A stretch of DNA of 64,000 nucleotides. It comes from Gammaproteobacteria bacterium. Lineage in GTDB: Bacteria > Pseudomonadota > Gammaproteobacteria > Pseudomonadales > Pseudohongiellaceae. The notes under the pieces were generated by a model that was given only the letters and a program-made list of their open reading frames with translations, ran no database searches and had not been told where the DNA came from. The position numbers were made by a program, and so were the translations under genes. Positions within the stretch are counted from its first letter, which is position 1, and the number at the start of each line of letters is the position of its first letter. Shown here piece by piece: positions 8,661 through 18,086 of the stretch. The stretch is from positions 17,110 to 81,109 of the forward strand of contig JAQWQD010000013.1 in the NCBI GenBank assembly GCA_029244985.1, read 5' to 3'.

Positions 8661-8729
8661 CAATTGTTGCCTTATCTCTTGGTTTAAACGGTTACTGTTA
8701 TTTTTCAATCCGTGACAAAAACATGTGAG

Positions 8730-9194
8730 TTAGGCAACTACACTCATACCCAACCATTCTGCGATTAGTGCAGGCTTATCTTCGCCTTCTATTTCAACCG
8801 TAACATTGTGCTTAAGCAGATAGTGTTTTGGTTTTTTTTCTTCTGCGCTGACTAATTCAAACCTGGCGCGAATTTTGTTGTTAACCTTAACCGGGTTTAC
8901 AAATCGTACTTTATCCAAGCCGTAATTAATGCCCATCACAGAATCTGCAATTTTTAGTCCGCCGCCCATGGAACTCAACTTGCTTAATAACGATAGTGTT
9001 AAGAAACCGTGTGCAATTGTGGCACCAAAAGGAGTCTGAGCAGCACGCTCTTCATCAATATGGATGTACTGGAAGTCACCTGTCGCCTCAGCGAAGTTAT
9101 TAATGCGTTCTTGGTCCACTTCAAACCAGTCCGTAAGACCTACTTCTTTGCCAATGTAATCATTCAATTGATCTGTGCTGACAACATTGCTCAT
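8730..9194 (-). CDS. MaoC-like (R)-enoyl-CoA hydratase
   Basis: This is a 154-residue hot-dog-fold hydratase of the MaoC/NodN type. The hydratase motif reads ATGDFQYIHIDEERA...PFGATIAHGFLTLSLL, with the catalytic Asp/His pair in DFQYIHID and the HGFLTLSL helix that defines the family. It likely hydrates 2-enoyl-CoA in fatty-acid or polyester metabolism. The ATG at 9192-9194 has a GGAG ribosome binding site; a longer frame to 9269 adds a basic tail of no recognised kind. It is divergent from the hydroxylase gene at 9315 across about 120 bases. Confidence 0.9.
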   Translation of the reverse strand: MSNVVSTDQLNDYIGKEVGLTDWFEVDQERINNFAEATGDFQYIHIDEERAAQTPFGATIAHGFLTLSLLSKLSSMGGGLKIADSVMGINYGLDKVRFVNPVKVNNKIRARFELVSAEEKKPKHYLLKHNVTVEIEGEDKPALIAEWLGMSVVA

Positions 9195-9314
9195 AATACA
9201 TCTTCTCCAGGAGTTGGTTGTTTCAACTGAGCGCACCAGTCTACCAACAATTCTGCCACCGTGAAACAATTTGAAGTTAGGGACTTCGAGCTCTGACGCT
9301 TATAATAAGGGCCT

Positions 9315-10547
9315 ATGACATCTGATCAAAATCTTGAGTTTGACATCGTAATAGTAGGCGGCGGTATGGTCGGTGCCACCATGGCATCCCTGCTGCGCAA
9401 CATGTCTTTGCGCATAGCGTTGATAGACCGAATTAAATTTGATGAAGATCAGTTTAGCCTACAACTGGAGACTTCAAAATTCGATCCTCGGGTAAGCGCG
9501 CTTACTTCGGCTACTAAAAGAATTTTTGAAGAATTAGATTTGTGGAAGGATATCCAAGCAGTTCGGTGTTGTGATTATCAAAATATGCATGTTTGGGATG
9601 CAGATGGAACTGGCAGTATCAGTTTTTCATCTGATGCGCTCGACCAAGCAGAATTGGGAACAATTGTAGAAAATTCCATTTTAATGGCTGCACTTTATAA
9701 AAAAATAGTTCACCAGGAAAATCTTACCGTGCTAGCGCCATTCAGTATTGATAAATTAGAAATTAATGATAACGGCTCTACTTTAACTACTGAGTGTGGA
9801 ACCACTATTGTAACAAGGCTGATAATCGCAGCAGATGGAGCAAACTCAAAGGTCCGCGAACTCAGTGAATTTGATACACGGGAATGGAATTACGATCATC
9901 ACGCGATTGTTACTACTGTAAAAACTGAAAAAAGACATCAACTAACTGCTCTGCAAAGGTTTATCGAGACCGGCCCATTAGCTTTTCTACCACTGGGCAT
10001 AAACGCAAATGATAGTAAACAAAATTATTGTTCTATCGTTTGGTCTTCAATTCCAGATCGAACAGAAGAACTCATTTCTCTTAACGATGAAGCATTCTGT
10101 CTCGAGTTAGGTCGCTCTATAGAGTCTCGTTTAGGGGCAATAGAATGGTGTGATAAGCGTTTTGCATTCCCCTTAAGGCAGCGCCATGCTGTCGATTATG
10201 TAAAGCCCAATGTCGTTCTAATTGGTGATGCTGCCCATAGCATTCACCCTTTGGCAGGGCAGGGGGTAAACCTTGGCTTCATGGATGCTGCCGCACTTGC
10301 TAACGAACTTTTACATGGCAGTGAGGTCGGCAGAGAGTTAAACGATTTAACGGTATTGAAACGATATCAACGCAAACGAATCGGCCAAAATTTAGGCACG
10401 ATGTGGATGATGGAAGGGTTTAAACATTTGTTTGCAGAACAGGGATTGCCAGTTCGGTGGCTACGCAACATTGGTATGACCGGTGTGGACAATCTATCTG
10501 TAGTGAAAAACCCCCTGGCAAGAAGAGCCATGGGGCTGGATTGGTAG
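9315..10547 (+). CDS. ubiI: UbiI/UbiF-type ubiquinone FAD hydroxylase
   Basis: This is a second FAD monooxygenase of the UbiH/COQ6 family, 410 residues. It has the N-terminal VGGGMVGATMASLL motif, FDPRVSALTSATKRIF, MHVWDADGTGSI and a GDAAHSIHPLAGQGVNLGFMD substrate/FAD loop. The order pepP-ubiH-ubiI is standard, so UbiI (C5 hydroxylase) is the likeliest identity, but UbiF (C6 hydroxylase) cannot be excluded from sequence alone. The start has an AAGGG ribosome binding site. It is not directly contiguous with ubiH because two minus-strand genes intervene, and its stop abuts that of the TetR gene. Confidence 0.88.
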   Translation: MTSDQNLEFDIVIVGGGMVGATMASLLRNMSLRIALIDRIKFDEDQFSLQLETSKFDPRVSALTSATKRIFEELDLWKDIQAVRCCDYQNMHVWDADGTGSISFSSDALDQAELGTIVENSILMAALYKKIVHQENLTVLAPFSIDKLEINDNGSTLTTECGTTIVTRLIIAADGANSKVRELSEFDTREWNYDHHAIVTTVKTEKRHQLTALQRFIETGPLAFLPLGINANDSKQNYCSIVWSSIPDRTEELISLNDEAFCLELGRSIESRLGAIEWCDKRFAFPLRQRHAVDYVKPNVVLIGDAAHSIHPLAGQGVNLGFMDAAALANELLHGSEVGRELNDLTVLKRYQRKRIGQNLGTMWMMEGFKHLFAEQGLPVRWLRNIGMTGVDNLSVVKNPLARRAMGLDW

Positions 10548-11234
10548 TTAGTGGTGGTCCTCACCGTGCACCGTTTTCAATATTGCGTTTACGGTCATCC
10601 TCAAGTGGTTACGAATTAGTCCCTCCGCCTGTTCATGTTTAACTAGTGAGCAGGCCTCCGGCCAGTCCTGGAAGGCAATAGCGGCTTTAATGGAGCCAGA
10701 GTTTTTTAGGGCAACCAATCCATGCAATTGGGCCCAAACCAACAAAGAAGTGTTAACTACTTTCTCATCAGAAACAGGCACTTTGTACTTGTCACAAATT
10801 TCTAGGATGAGCTTTCTTGTTCGCACTAGGGTGCGACAAGAAAGCTCTACCATTTTAGGATTCGACCATTCCATGGGAAAGATGCAACTAAATAGGAACT
10901 GGAAGCGCGAGGGATAATCCTGAGAGAAATAATAATAAACTATACAAACCTCTAACAAATCTTGTTCTGGGTCATTAGTATGGTTATATCTGCTTTCGAA
11001 AAACTTATTGAATTCATCATAGAGACGAATCTTAATTTCCAACATCAAAGCATTTTTATTTGGGAAATGGTTGTATACCGCTGAAGGAGTTACACCCACT
11101 TCTTTGGCTAAGCTTCTCAGCGAAAGCAATTCAACTTCATTAGAATCGATGAGTTTCATTGCTACATCGATGAGCGATTCTTTCACATTTCCGTGGTGGT
11201 AGTGCTGTTGAGGCTTATCTTCGTCTGGCTGCAT
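10548..11234 (-). CDS. TetR family transcriptional regulator
   Basis: The 228-residue protein has a canonical TetR N-terminal helix-turn-helix (LSLRSLAKEVGVTPSAVYNHF, residues ~38-60) followed by NKNALMLEIKIRLYDEF, and a C-terminal ligand/dimer domain resembling the TetR_C/WHG group. It begins after a basic, His-rich leader (QQHYHHGNVKESLI) common in this subgroup. Its stop is immediately adjacent to that of ubiI on the opposite strand. The AT-rich 286 bases upstream contain a loose cgtaaa/tttacg inverted repeat (11336-11369) but no obvious operator. The target is unknown. Confidence 0.88.
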   Translation of the reverse strand: MQPDEDKPQQHYHHGNVKESLIDVAMKLIDSNEVELLSLRSLAKEVGVTPSAVYNHFPNKNALMLEIKIRLYDEFNKFFESRYNHTNDPEQDLLEVCIVYYYFSQDYPSRFQFLFSCIFPMEWSNPKMVELSCRTLVRTRKLILEICDKYKVPVSDEKVVNTSLLVWAQLHGLVALKNSGSIKAAIAFQDWPEACSLVKHEQAEGLIRNHLRMTVNAILKTVHGEDHH

Positions 11235-11520
11235 TGTTATTTTGCTCTTTCTTTTTGTTGTAAGTTGCTCAGTGGGAATTTTTTGGTGTCTTAGAACTAA
11301 TCATCTAATCAGGTTTCACTAAATTTTTGGGATAGCGTAAATCTGTATATTAACCGCATAAAGTTTACGATGTTCATATAAATTATTGAGTTATAAATAT
11401 ATAAAAAACCCTTATTTTATAATTTCTTATGGAGATTTCTTAAAGTCAGTCGATACTATTCCTTGCAAACGTTGACTACCCTAAATTAGGGCTTTCCAGC
11501 AGTATGGAGCGGTATTTGGC

Positions 11521-11709
11521 ATGACCAAGGAAACAAAATTCCCTTTCGATCTGGATCTAAGTACTCTGGACACAGGAAGTATTACAAATATCCTCAACGA
11601 TATTGAACAGCACATGCCACTAATGGAGAGCGAGAAAGACAAAACTCAGCTCCTTCAGGTGAAGGAATTTTTCGAGGAAGAACTTAAGCTAGTCAAGCGC
11701 CTCCACTAA
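11521..11709 (+). CDS. Small acidic hypothetical protein (62 residues)
   Basis: This is an unrecognised 62-residue helical protein. A Thr/Ser-rich N-terminus with LDLSTLD leads into two amphipathic helices rich in Glu and Lys. A purine-rich GGAG lies about 11 bases before the ATG, and a good intrinsic terminator follows 97 bases after the stop, so it appears to be an independent monocistronic unit. A small regulatory or adaptor role would be guesswork. Confidence 0.6.
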   Translation: MTKETKFPFDLDLSTLDTGSITNILNDIEQHMPLMESEKDKTQLLQVKEFFEEELKLVKRLH

Positions 11710-11806
11710 ATTTTCATAACACCCCCTTCATTTCCTAAAACAACTTTGCTTGATTTTAGTAGCTACTGAGGTGCCGCTTGTCGGAGTCTGAATTAGCTAA
11801 AATACT

Positions 11807-11838
11807 AAAACCCGGCCATTCACATGGTCGGGTTTTTT
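11807..11838 (+). terminator. Rho-independent terminator
   Basis: A 9-bp stem (CCCGGCCAT / ATGGTCGGG with one G-T pair), a TCAC loop and flanking A and T runs form a strong intrinsic terminator. It ends the small-gene transcript and insulates the ABC transporter gene. Confidence 0.88.
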
Positions 11839-11937
11839 GTTGTGTTAGACTTCCCTCCTCTTTTTTTATGAAGTACTCAGTATATTTTTGTCTTTACTTT
11901 GCTTCTGTCTTTATGACAACTAACTAATGAGAACGCA

Positions 11938-13779
11938 TTGATCGATCAAGTTAACAATCAACAGCCACCAAGCTCGGTACGAAAGTTTTTGTCTGTTTTT
12001 CAATACAGCCGTGTTGCACTTGAAATTGTTTGGAGCACTAGCGCCGCACTTACTCTAGCGATGGCTTTCTCTACGCTTGTTGCTGGAGTTCTACCAGCTG
12101 CCATCGCGTCGGTGGGTGGACTATTCGTCGACGCAGTGGCTTCCGCATTTCAGCAAGATAGTGCAGCCGCTGAACAAGCCCGCGATGATGTTTTATTCTA
12201 TGTATTTCTAGAATTGGGACTAGTTGTTCTCATGACAGGAGCTCAACGCCTGAATACTATTTGCCAATCAATTCTTCGGGTGTTGCTCGGAAATAAGATT
12301 AACGTAATGATTTTAGAAAAGGCTTTAACGTTGGAGTTAGCACATTTTGAAGATGCCGAGTACTATGACAAGCTAGTGCGCGCGAGAAGAGAAGCATCAA
12401 GCCGTCCACTTTCTCTGGTGATTAAAACCTTTGATCTTCTCAGGGACTTAATTGCATTAATTACTATTGGTATTTTTCTTTTTCAATTTTCAGTTTGGGC
12501 GGTTGCTCTGCTCGCTGTTGCAGGGATCCCTGCGTTTCTTGCCGAAGCAAAATTTTCAGGTGAAGCCTTTCGGATTCACCGACGCCGATCTGCAGAAAGG
12601 CGGATGCAGATTTATTTGGAAATGGTGTTAACCAGAGAAGATGGTGTTAAAGAAGTAAAACTCTTACAGCTGGGCAAGCTTTTCCTAAAACGCTATGTGG
12701 ATATTTTTCGGAGTATGTATAAAGAAGATAGAAACCTTGTGCTCCGAAGAGGATTCTGGGGTTACGTGCTAGGGCTGCTCGCTAGTTCTGCTTTCTACTT
12801 TGCTTATGGTTGGGTTGGTTTCGCTACGATTGCGGGTGCTATTACTATTGGACAAATGACGATGTACATCGCGCAATTCCGACTGGGGCAGAATGCAGTC
12901 ACCAACAGTCTTACTGCGATTAATGGCATGTATGAAGATAATCTTTATTTATCAAACCTTACTGAGTATTTAGAACACAAAGTTCCGGAACAAACTGGTA
13001 CTGAAACTTTAGGATTTGATCGAGATGATGGTATTCGATTTGAAGATGTGAGTTTCTCTTACCCAGGAAGTGAGATACCTGCATTAAATAAAGTCTCATT
13101 ACATATTAAGCCTGGGGAATCATTGGCTATTGTTGGAGAAAACGGAAGTGGTAAAACTACTCTTATAAAGTTGTTAACTCGTCTTTACTCGCCTAGCAAA
13201 GGGAGAATATTTCTGGAAGGGCTAGAGCTCAAAGAATGGGACATAGAAACATTAAGACAAAAGATCGGCGTGATATTTCAGGACTTTGCGCGTTATCAGT
13301 TAATTGTGGGTGAAAATATAGGCATAGGCGATGTCGATGAAATTGAAAAAGAACCTTTAATAGAAGAGGCAGCAAAGAAGGGGATGGCTGACGTTTTTGT
13401 TAGAGATTTGCCAAGATCTTATAAAACTCAGTTGGGTACATGGTTTAAAGATGGCAAAGAACTTTCAGGCGGACAATGGCAGAAGATAGCTTTGTCTCGA
13501 GCCTTCATGCGCAGTAAAGCCGACATCCTCATATTGGATGAACCAACCGCAGCAATTGATGCTAAAGCAGAGGCTGAGATTTTTAGCCATTTCGGTGATC
13601 TTACTGACAACAAGATTTCAATAATTATCTCTCATCGCTTTTCTACAGTTCGCAGGGCTGATCATATAATCGTTTTAGAAAAAGGTGGGATACAGGAAGA
13701 AGGAAGCCATAGTGAGTTACTGGATAAAGAAGGGCACTATGCCACACTTTTCCGTCTCCAAGCTCAAGGCTATCAGTAA
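11938..13779 (+). CDS. ABC transporter, fused permease and ATPase
   Basis: This is a 613-residue half-transporter of the exporter class. A six-helix membrane domain occupies residues ~30-335, and the nucleotide-binding domain follows, with Walker A GENGSGKT (~400), signature LSGGQ (~509), Walker B ILILDEPTAAID (~528) and the ISHRFSTVRRAD switch region. It is expected to work as a homodimer exporting a lipid, peptide or drug; substrate cannot be told. The start is TTG, since no in-frame ATG exists before the first helix. The extracytoplasmic loop near residue 70 (QQDSAAAEQARDD) is unusually acidic and Ala-rich. No partner half-transporter is adjacent. Confidence 0.87.
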   Translation: MIDQVNNQQPPSSVRKFLSVFQYSRVALEIVWSTSAALTLAMAFSTLVAGVLPAAIASVGGLFVDAVASAFQQDSAAAEQARDDVLFYVFLELGLVVLMTGAQRLNTICQSILRVLLGNKINVMILEKALTLELAHFEDAEYYDKLVRARREASSRPLSLVIKTFDLLRDLIALITIGIFLFQFSVWAVALLAVAGIPAFLAEAKFSGEAFRIHRRRSAERRMQIYLEMVLTREDGVKEVKLLQLGKLFLKRYVDIFRSMYKEDRNLVLRRGFWGYVLGLLASSAFYFAYGWVGFATIAGAITIGQMTMYIAQFRLGQNAVTNSLTAINGMYEDNLYLSNLTEYLEHKVPEQTGTETLGFDRDDGIRFEDVSFSYPGSEIPALNKVSLHIKPGESLAIVGENGSGKTTLIKLLTRLYSPSKGRIFLEGLELKEWDIETLRQKIGVIFQDFARYQLIVGENIGIGDVDEIEKEPLIEEAAKKGMADVFVRDLPRSYKTQLGTWFKDGKELSGGQWQKIALSRAFMRSKADILILDEPTAAIDAKAEAEIFSHFGDLTDNKISIIISHRFSTVRRADHIIVLEKGGIQEEGSHSELLDKEGHYATLFRLQAQGYQ

Positions 13780-13815
13780 CATAATTGAGCGATACCGAGT
13801 TTAACGGGAATAAGA

Positions 13816-13923
13816 ATGAAAAGCCCAATTTTGTATTCCGCTGCAGTGCTTATTACATATTTCATTGGTAGAGTTCCATTCGGACCGTTTAATACAATCC
13901 CCGCAAAAACTACTTTGGATTAG
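13816..13923 (+). CDS. Candidate 35-residue membrane peptide
   Basis: This is a short frame with ATG start, a GGGAA purine run eight bases upstream and one hydrophobic segment (ILYSAAVLITYFIG, residues 5-18), ending in a polar tail. It lies between the ABC exporter and the Zn-ribbon membrane protein on the same strand. It could be a real small membrane protein or chance coding; there is no homology evidence. Confidence 0.3.
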   Translation: MKSPILYSAAVLITYFIGRVPFGPFNTIPAKTTLD

Positions 13924-13952
13924 AACTAATCAAGAGAAACCGTCGGTCAATT

Positions 13953-14339
13953 ATGAATTCACAAAAACCGCAGCGAGAAAATGCTGGTGATTCTACAATT
14001 ACCCCAGATCTTGCTAAAAGGCCCAACTTCAGTATTCCTTTGAAAAAAATTTCTAGAGCACGTATTCGGCTCATTGTTTGTCTTTGGACATTGCCGGTGT
14101 ACATATTCACCGTCTGGATTTTACTTAGTAATCGACAACCTGTAGATCTGTTCATGTTTTTCTATTTTAGTTTGTGTGCAGCTTTTTGGTTGGACATGGC
14201 GCGGCGAAAATGTCCGGCGTGCTCGCGGCAGTTTTATGTAAAATCCATATTGTTAAATTTGATGTCGCGAAAATGCCTACACTGTGGCTTAGATATCCGC
14301 ACCACAATAAGTAATAGTGAAGAGAAACCGATCATCTAG
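13953..14339 (+). CDS. Membrane protein with C-terminal zinc-ribbon-like cysteines
   Basis: This is a 128-residue protein with a polar N-terminus, two membrane helices (LIVCLWTLPVYIFTVWILL near residue 40; LFMFFYFSLCAAFWL near 70), then CPAC and CLHC pairs 22 residues apart that could coordinate zinc on the cytosolic side. I recognise no family. The downstream gap to prpE is 178 bases, so co-transcription is not assured. The ATG start lacks an obvious ribosome binding site. Confidence 0.6.
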   Translation: MNSQKPQRENAGDSTITPDLAKRPNFSIPLKKISRARIRLIVCLWTLPVYIFTVWILLSNRQPVDLFMFFYFSLCAAFWLDMARRKCPACSRQFYVKSILLNLMSRKCLHCGLDIRTTISNSEEKPII

Positions 14340-14517
14340 TGCTTAGTTGGAATGAGCCGACGCAGCTCCTATTAGTTACCATATATGCCACACTCCCTAC
14401 TTCAAGTATTTCAAAGTCTCATGCTTCTCGATAGTTGTAATTCTCAGGTAGTTTGTTGCAGCTTTTTTTCGAGGGAGCATCTGATACTCTTCTTGCATTA
14501 AGAATTAGGAGAAACAA

Positions 14518-16440
14518 ATGTCATCAGATAGCAGCGATGCGTTTAACAAAGCCTACGCCTTATCTCTTGAAGATCCCGCTGCCTTTTGGGGATCCGCGGC
14601 CGAAGAGATTGATTGGACAAAAAAGCCCGGTATTGTTTTAGATACTAGTGAAAGTCCTCACGGGCGCTGGTTCGTCGATGGGGAGTTAAATACTTGCTTT
14701 AACGCAGTAGATCGACATGTAAAAGCTGGTCGTGGCGATGCTACAGCACTTATCTATGACAGCCCAGTGACTGGTAATACTGTCAAGAAAGTATCTTTTT
14801 CTGAACTTCAGGATAAAACCGCGAAGTTTGCAGGAGTGCTTAAATCTCTCGATGTAAAGAAAGGCGATCGAGTCATTATTTACATGCCTATGATTCCAGA
14901 GACTGTAATAGCCATGTTGGCATGTGCTCGGATTGGAGCAATCCATGGTGTTGTTTTCGGAGGATTCGCTTCGAATGAATTAGCAGTGCGCATAGATGAT
15001 GCAAAACCAAAAGTAATCGTAACTGCTTCTTGTGGCATCGAAGTAAATCGCATTATCTCTTATATGCCGCTTTTAAATGGAGCGATAGATCTCGCAACCC
15101 ATAAGCCAGCATCGGTAATTGTGGCACAGCGACCAGAAGAAGAAGCTAAACTTATTGAAGGCAGAGATATTAATTGGGAATCGGCGATGGCAACCGCATT
15201 GCCAGTAGGTTGCGTAGCACTCAAATCAACAGACCCTTTGTACATACTCTACACATCAGGTACGACTGGCGTTCCGAAGGGTGTTGTTCGAGATAATGGG
15301 GGCCATGCAGTCGCGCTAAATTGGACAATGAAATCCATTTACAATGTCGAAGCAGGTGACGTGTATTGGGCTGCCTCCGATGTGGGATGGGTGGTAGGTC
15401 ACTCCTATATTGTCTATGGACCGCTGCTAAAAGGGTGCACTACGATTTTGTTCGAGGGCAAACCCGTTGGCACTCCGGATGCGGGGGTGTTCTGGCGAGT
15501 TATTGCGGAGCATAAAGTGAAGGCAATGTTTACCGCGCCTACTGCTTTTCGTGCTATCAAGAAAGAAGATCCAGATGCCAAGCTATTGCAGCAGTATGAT
15601 TTAAGCAATTTCGAAATTTTGTTTCTTGCGGGTGAACGAACCGATCCTGATACATTGTTCTGGGCTCAGGAAAAATTGAGCAAGCCAGTCATAGATCATT
15701 GGTGGCAAACAGAGACTGGTTGGTCAATTGCAGCAAACTGCATGGGCTATGGAATGATGCCGATAAAAGCTGGTTCGCCAACGAAGCCTGTGCCAGGTTG
15801 GGAGCTCGATGTTCTAGATGAGCAATGCAATTCGCTTCCTGCAGGCGAAGTTGGGGCACTTTGCGGCAAGTTACCTATGCCTCCAGGCTCTATGCTGACT
15901 CTTTGGAAGGCGCCAGACCGATTCATTGAAAGTTACTTTGTAGAGTTTCCAGGCTATTACAAAACTGCTGACGCCGGTTTCATTGATGAAGAGGGTTATG
16001 TCTTTGTAATGAGTCGTACCGATGACATTATTAATATTGCAGGCCATCGGTTATCAACAGGAGGAATGGAAGAGGTCTTAACCGGCCACCCTGACGTAGC
16101 TGAGAGTGCGGTGATTGGTGTGGCAGATCAACTCAAAGGTCAATTGCCAGTTGGTTTTCTCGTATTGAAATCAGGTGCACTAAAGGAAGACGAAGACGTC
16201 GTTGCGGAATGTGTAAAATTAGTGCGGGACCAGATAGGCCCGGTCGCATCTTTTAAGCAAGCTGTCATTGTCGACCGCCTGCCTAAAACTCGATCTGGAA
16301 AAATTTTGCGTGGGACCATGCAGAAAATCGCAGACAATGAGGAATATCGGATGCCAGCAACCATTGAGGATCCATTGATACTCGATGAAATTGATAAGGC
16401 TCTCCAATCTATGGGGTTATCCAGTGCCAGGATCTGTTAG
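14518..16440 (+). CDS. prpE: Propionyl-CoA synthetase
   Basis: This AMP-forming ligase activates propionate (or acetate-sized acids) to the CoA thioester. ANL-superfamily motifs are YTSGTTGVPKG at residues 245-255, the PrpE-type SDVGWVVGHSYIVYGP, HWWQTETGW, and KTRSGKILRGTM with the regulatory catalytic lysine at ~595, near K592 of Salmonella PrpE. Length 640 is normal. The ATG is preceded by TAGGAGAAACA. It is monocistronic here, without prpBCD or a propionyl-CoA carboxylase next to it, so the fate of propionyl-CoA is decided elsewhere in the genome. A plain acetyl-CoA synthetase is less likely by motif. Confidence 0.93.
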   Translation: MSSDSSDAFNKAYALSLEDPAAFWGSAAEEIDWTKKPGIVLDTSESPHGRWFVDGELNTCFNAVDRHVKAGRGDATALIYDSPVTGNTVKKVSFSELQDKTAKFAGVLKSLDVKKGDRVIIYMPMIPETVIAMLACARIGAIHGVVFGGFASNELAVRIDDAKPKVIVTASCGIEVNRIISYMPLLNGAIDLATHKPASVIVAQRPEEEAKLIEGRDINWESAMATALPVGCVALKSTDPLYILYTSGTTGVPKGVVRDNGGHAVALNWTMKSIYNVEAGDVYWAASDVGWVVGHSYIVYGPLLKGCTTILFEGKPVGTPDAGVFWRVIAEHKVKAMFTAPTAFRAIKKEDPDAKLLQQYDLSNFEILFLAGERTDPDTLFWAQEKLSKPVIDHWWQTETGWSIAANCMGYGMMPIKAGSPTKPVPGWELDVLDEQCNSLPAGEVGALCGKLPMPPGSMLTLWKAPDRFIESYFVEFPGYYKTADAGFIDEEGYVFVMSRTDDIINIAGHRLSTGGMEEVLTGHPDVAESAVIGVADQLKGQLPVGFLVLKSGALKEDEDVVAECVKLVRDQIGPVASFKQAVIVDRLPKTRSGKILRGTMQKIADNEEYRMPATIEDPLILDEIDKALQSMGLSSARIC

Positions 16441-16514
16441 GTTTCAGTACCTACATTCAATGTTGACTTAGCATTAAGATTTTTGGATCAATCGCTATCA
16501 CCCCTATCTCATTG

Positions 16515-16531
16515 GGCTTCCATAGGAAGCC
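16515..16531. repeat. Short perfect hairpin after prpE
   Basis: GGCTTCC and GGAAGCC pair over 7 bp around an ATA loop. There is no T-run, so it is not a clear intrinsic terminator, but its location between convergent prpE and gltD suggests a 3'-end or mRNA-stability role. A strong AGAGGGAGAGGA purine run and an 18-codon frame (16555-16611) follow. Confidence 0.35.
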
Positions 16532-16607
16532 ATCTGGCAAAGAGGGAGAGGAAAATGAACAACTGCAGGGAGTGTTTTTGTAAGGCCCAGTATTATTTGG
16601 TAAGTAT

Positions 16608-18044
16608 TTAGATTTCCAAAAATTTGTTTATATTGTCAGCAACCAATCGACCTTCATCAATGGCACGAACAACTAATGATTGCCCACGACGGCAGTCGCC
16701 AGCAGCGAAAATTTTCTCGTGAGATGTAAGAAAACTCCCATAGTCAGCTTTGTAGTTGGAACGCAGATCTAGCTCCAGGCCAAATGGTTCACTTACATAA
16801 TGCTCTGGGCCAAGGAATCCCATTGAGAGAAATATTAGATCAGCCTCCCAGAATTTTTCTGTTCCTTCGACAGGCTGGAATTCAGAATCAACTCCGATTG
16901 TGTTAATGCCAAGGAGCTTGCCTGAATCATTCCGAACAAATTCCTTGCCCGAAATCGAATAAACTCTCGGGTCCTGGCCATCTCGTGCGGCTGCTTCTTC
17001 GTGACCATAGTCCACGCGAAAAATTAAAGGCCAGGTAGGCCATGGATTATTATTGCTTCGATCTTCCGGCGGTTTCGGCATGATTTCAAAATTCACTAAC
17101 GACTTGCAACCGTGACGCAAAGATGTGCCTATGCAGTCAGTGCCGGTGTCACCGCCCCCGATAACAATAACTTTTTTGTCTTTGGCATCAATATAATCAT
17201 CATTTTCTAGGTTTGAATCTAAAAGGCTCTTAGTATTCTTAAGCAAAAATTCCATTGCGAAGTGCACACCGTCGCCTTCACGCCCTGGAATTGGTAAATC
17301 GCGAGGACTAGTGGCGCCGGTCGCAAGTAGAACAGCGTCAAAATCCCTAAGTAGCTGATCAGTCGCAATTGCATTGTCACCATTTCCACCCACGTCAGCA
17401 TTAACGATGAAATTAATGCCTTCATCCTTCAATAGATTAATCCGCCTATCTACTACGCCTTTATCCAATTTCATATTTGGAATGCCGTACATCAATAGTC
17501 CACCAACGCGATCATCACGCTCATAGACAGTGACTTCATGTCCCGCCAGATTGAGTTGCGCTGCAGCAGCCAGTCCAGCGGGACCCGACCCCACAACGGC
17601 GACTGTTTTTCCCGAGCGGAAATGTGGTGGCTTTGCAACGATCCAACCTTCTTCGAAGCCTTTGTCGGCGATTGCGCACTCGATGTTTTTGATAGTGACA
17701 GCAGGTTCATGAATCCCTAATACGCAGGCGCCTTCACAAGGAGCTGGACAAACTCGACCTGTAAACTCAGGGAAATTATTAGTTTTGTGTAAACGATCTA
17801 ACGCTTCCTGCCAGCGCTTGTTATAAACTAGATCATTCCATTCGGGAATCAGATTATAAACCGGGCAACCTTCTTCAGATTGGCAGAAAGGAACGCCACA
17901 ATCCATGCAGCGTGCGCCTTGATTGGCGAGATGTTCTTCATGATGATCTGTGTAGATTTCTTTGAAATCAATCAAACGCTCCATCGCATCGCGATAAGGC
18001 TCAGTCTTGCGTTCAAATTCCTTAAATCCAGTGGGCTTGCCCAT
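16608..18044 (-). CDS. gltD: Glutamate synthase (NADPH) small subunit
   Basis: GltD passes electrons from NADPH through FAD and two [4Fe-4S] clusters to GltB in ammonium assimilation. The cluster ligands are in [16 protein letters not shown] and [14 protein letters not shown]; the FAD site is [15 protein letters not shown] and the NADPH site [14 protein letters not shown] start at the ATG at 18042-18044 (478 residues), which has an AGGATT ribosome binding site and matches the family start [12 protein letters not shown]; a longer frame to 18086 lacks both. It sits 42 bases downstream of gltB, consistent with one gltBD transcript. Confidence 0.95.
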   Translation of the reverse strand: MGKPTGFKEFERKTEPYRDAMERLIDFKEIYTDHHEEHLANQGARCMDCGVPFCQSEEGCPVYNLIPEWNDLVYNKRWQEALDRLHKTNNFPEFTGRVCPAPCEGACVLGIHEPAVTIKNIECAIADKGFEEGWIVAKPPHFRSGKTVAVVGSGPAGLAAAAQLNLAGHEVTVYERDDRVGGLLMYGIPNMKLDKGVVDRRINLLKDEGINFIVNADVGGNGDNAIATDQLLRDFDAVLLATGATSPRDLPIPGREGDGVHFAMEFLLKNTKSLLDSNLENDDYIDAKDKKVIVIGGGDTGTDCIGTSLRHGCKSLVNFEIMPKPPEDRSNNNPWPTWPLIFRVDYGHEEAAARDGQDPRVYSISGKEFVRNDSGKLLGINTIGVDSEFQPVEGTEKFWEADLIFLSMGFLGPEHYVSEPFGLELDLRSNYKADYGSFLTSHEKIFAAGDCRRGQSLVVRAIDEGRLVADNINKFLEI

Positions 18045-18086
18045 CTTTAATCCTACTTTCCCTTGCCTACATCTCGATCGTTGCAA

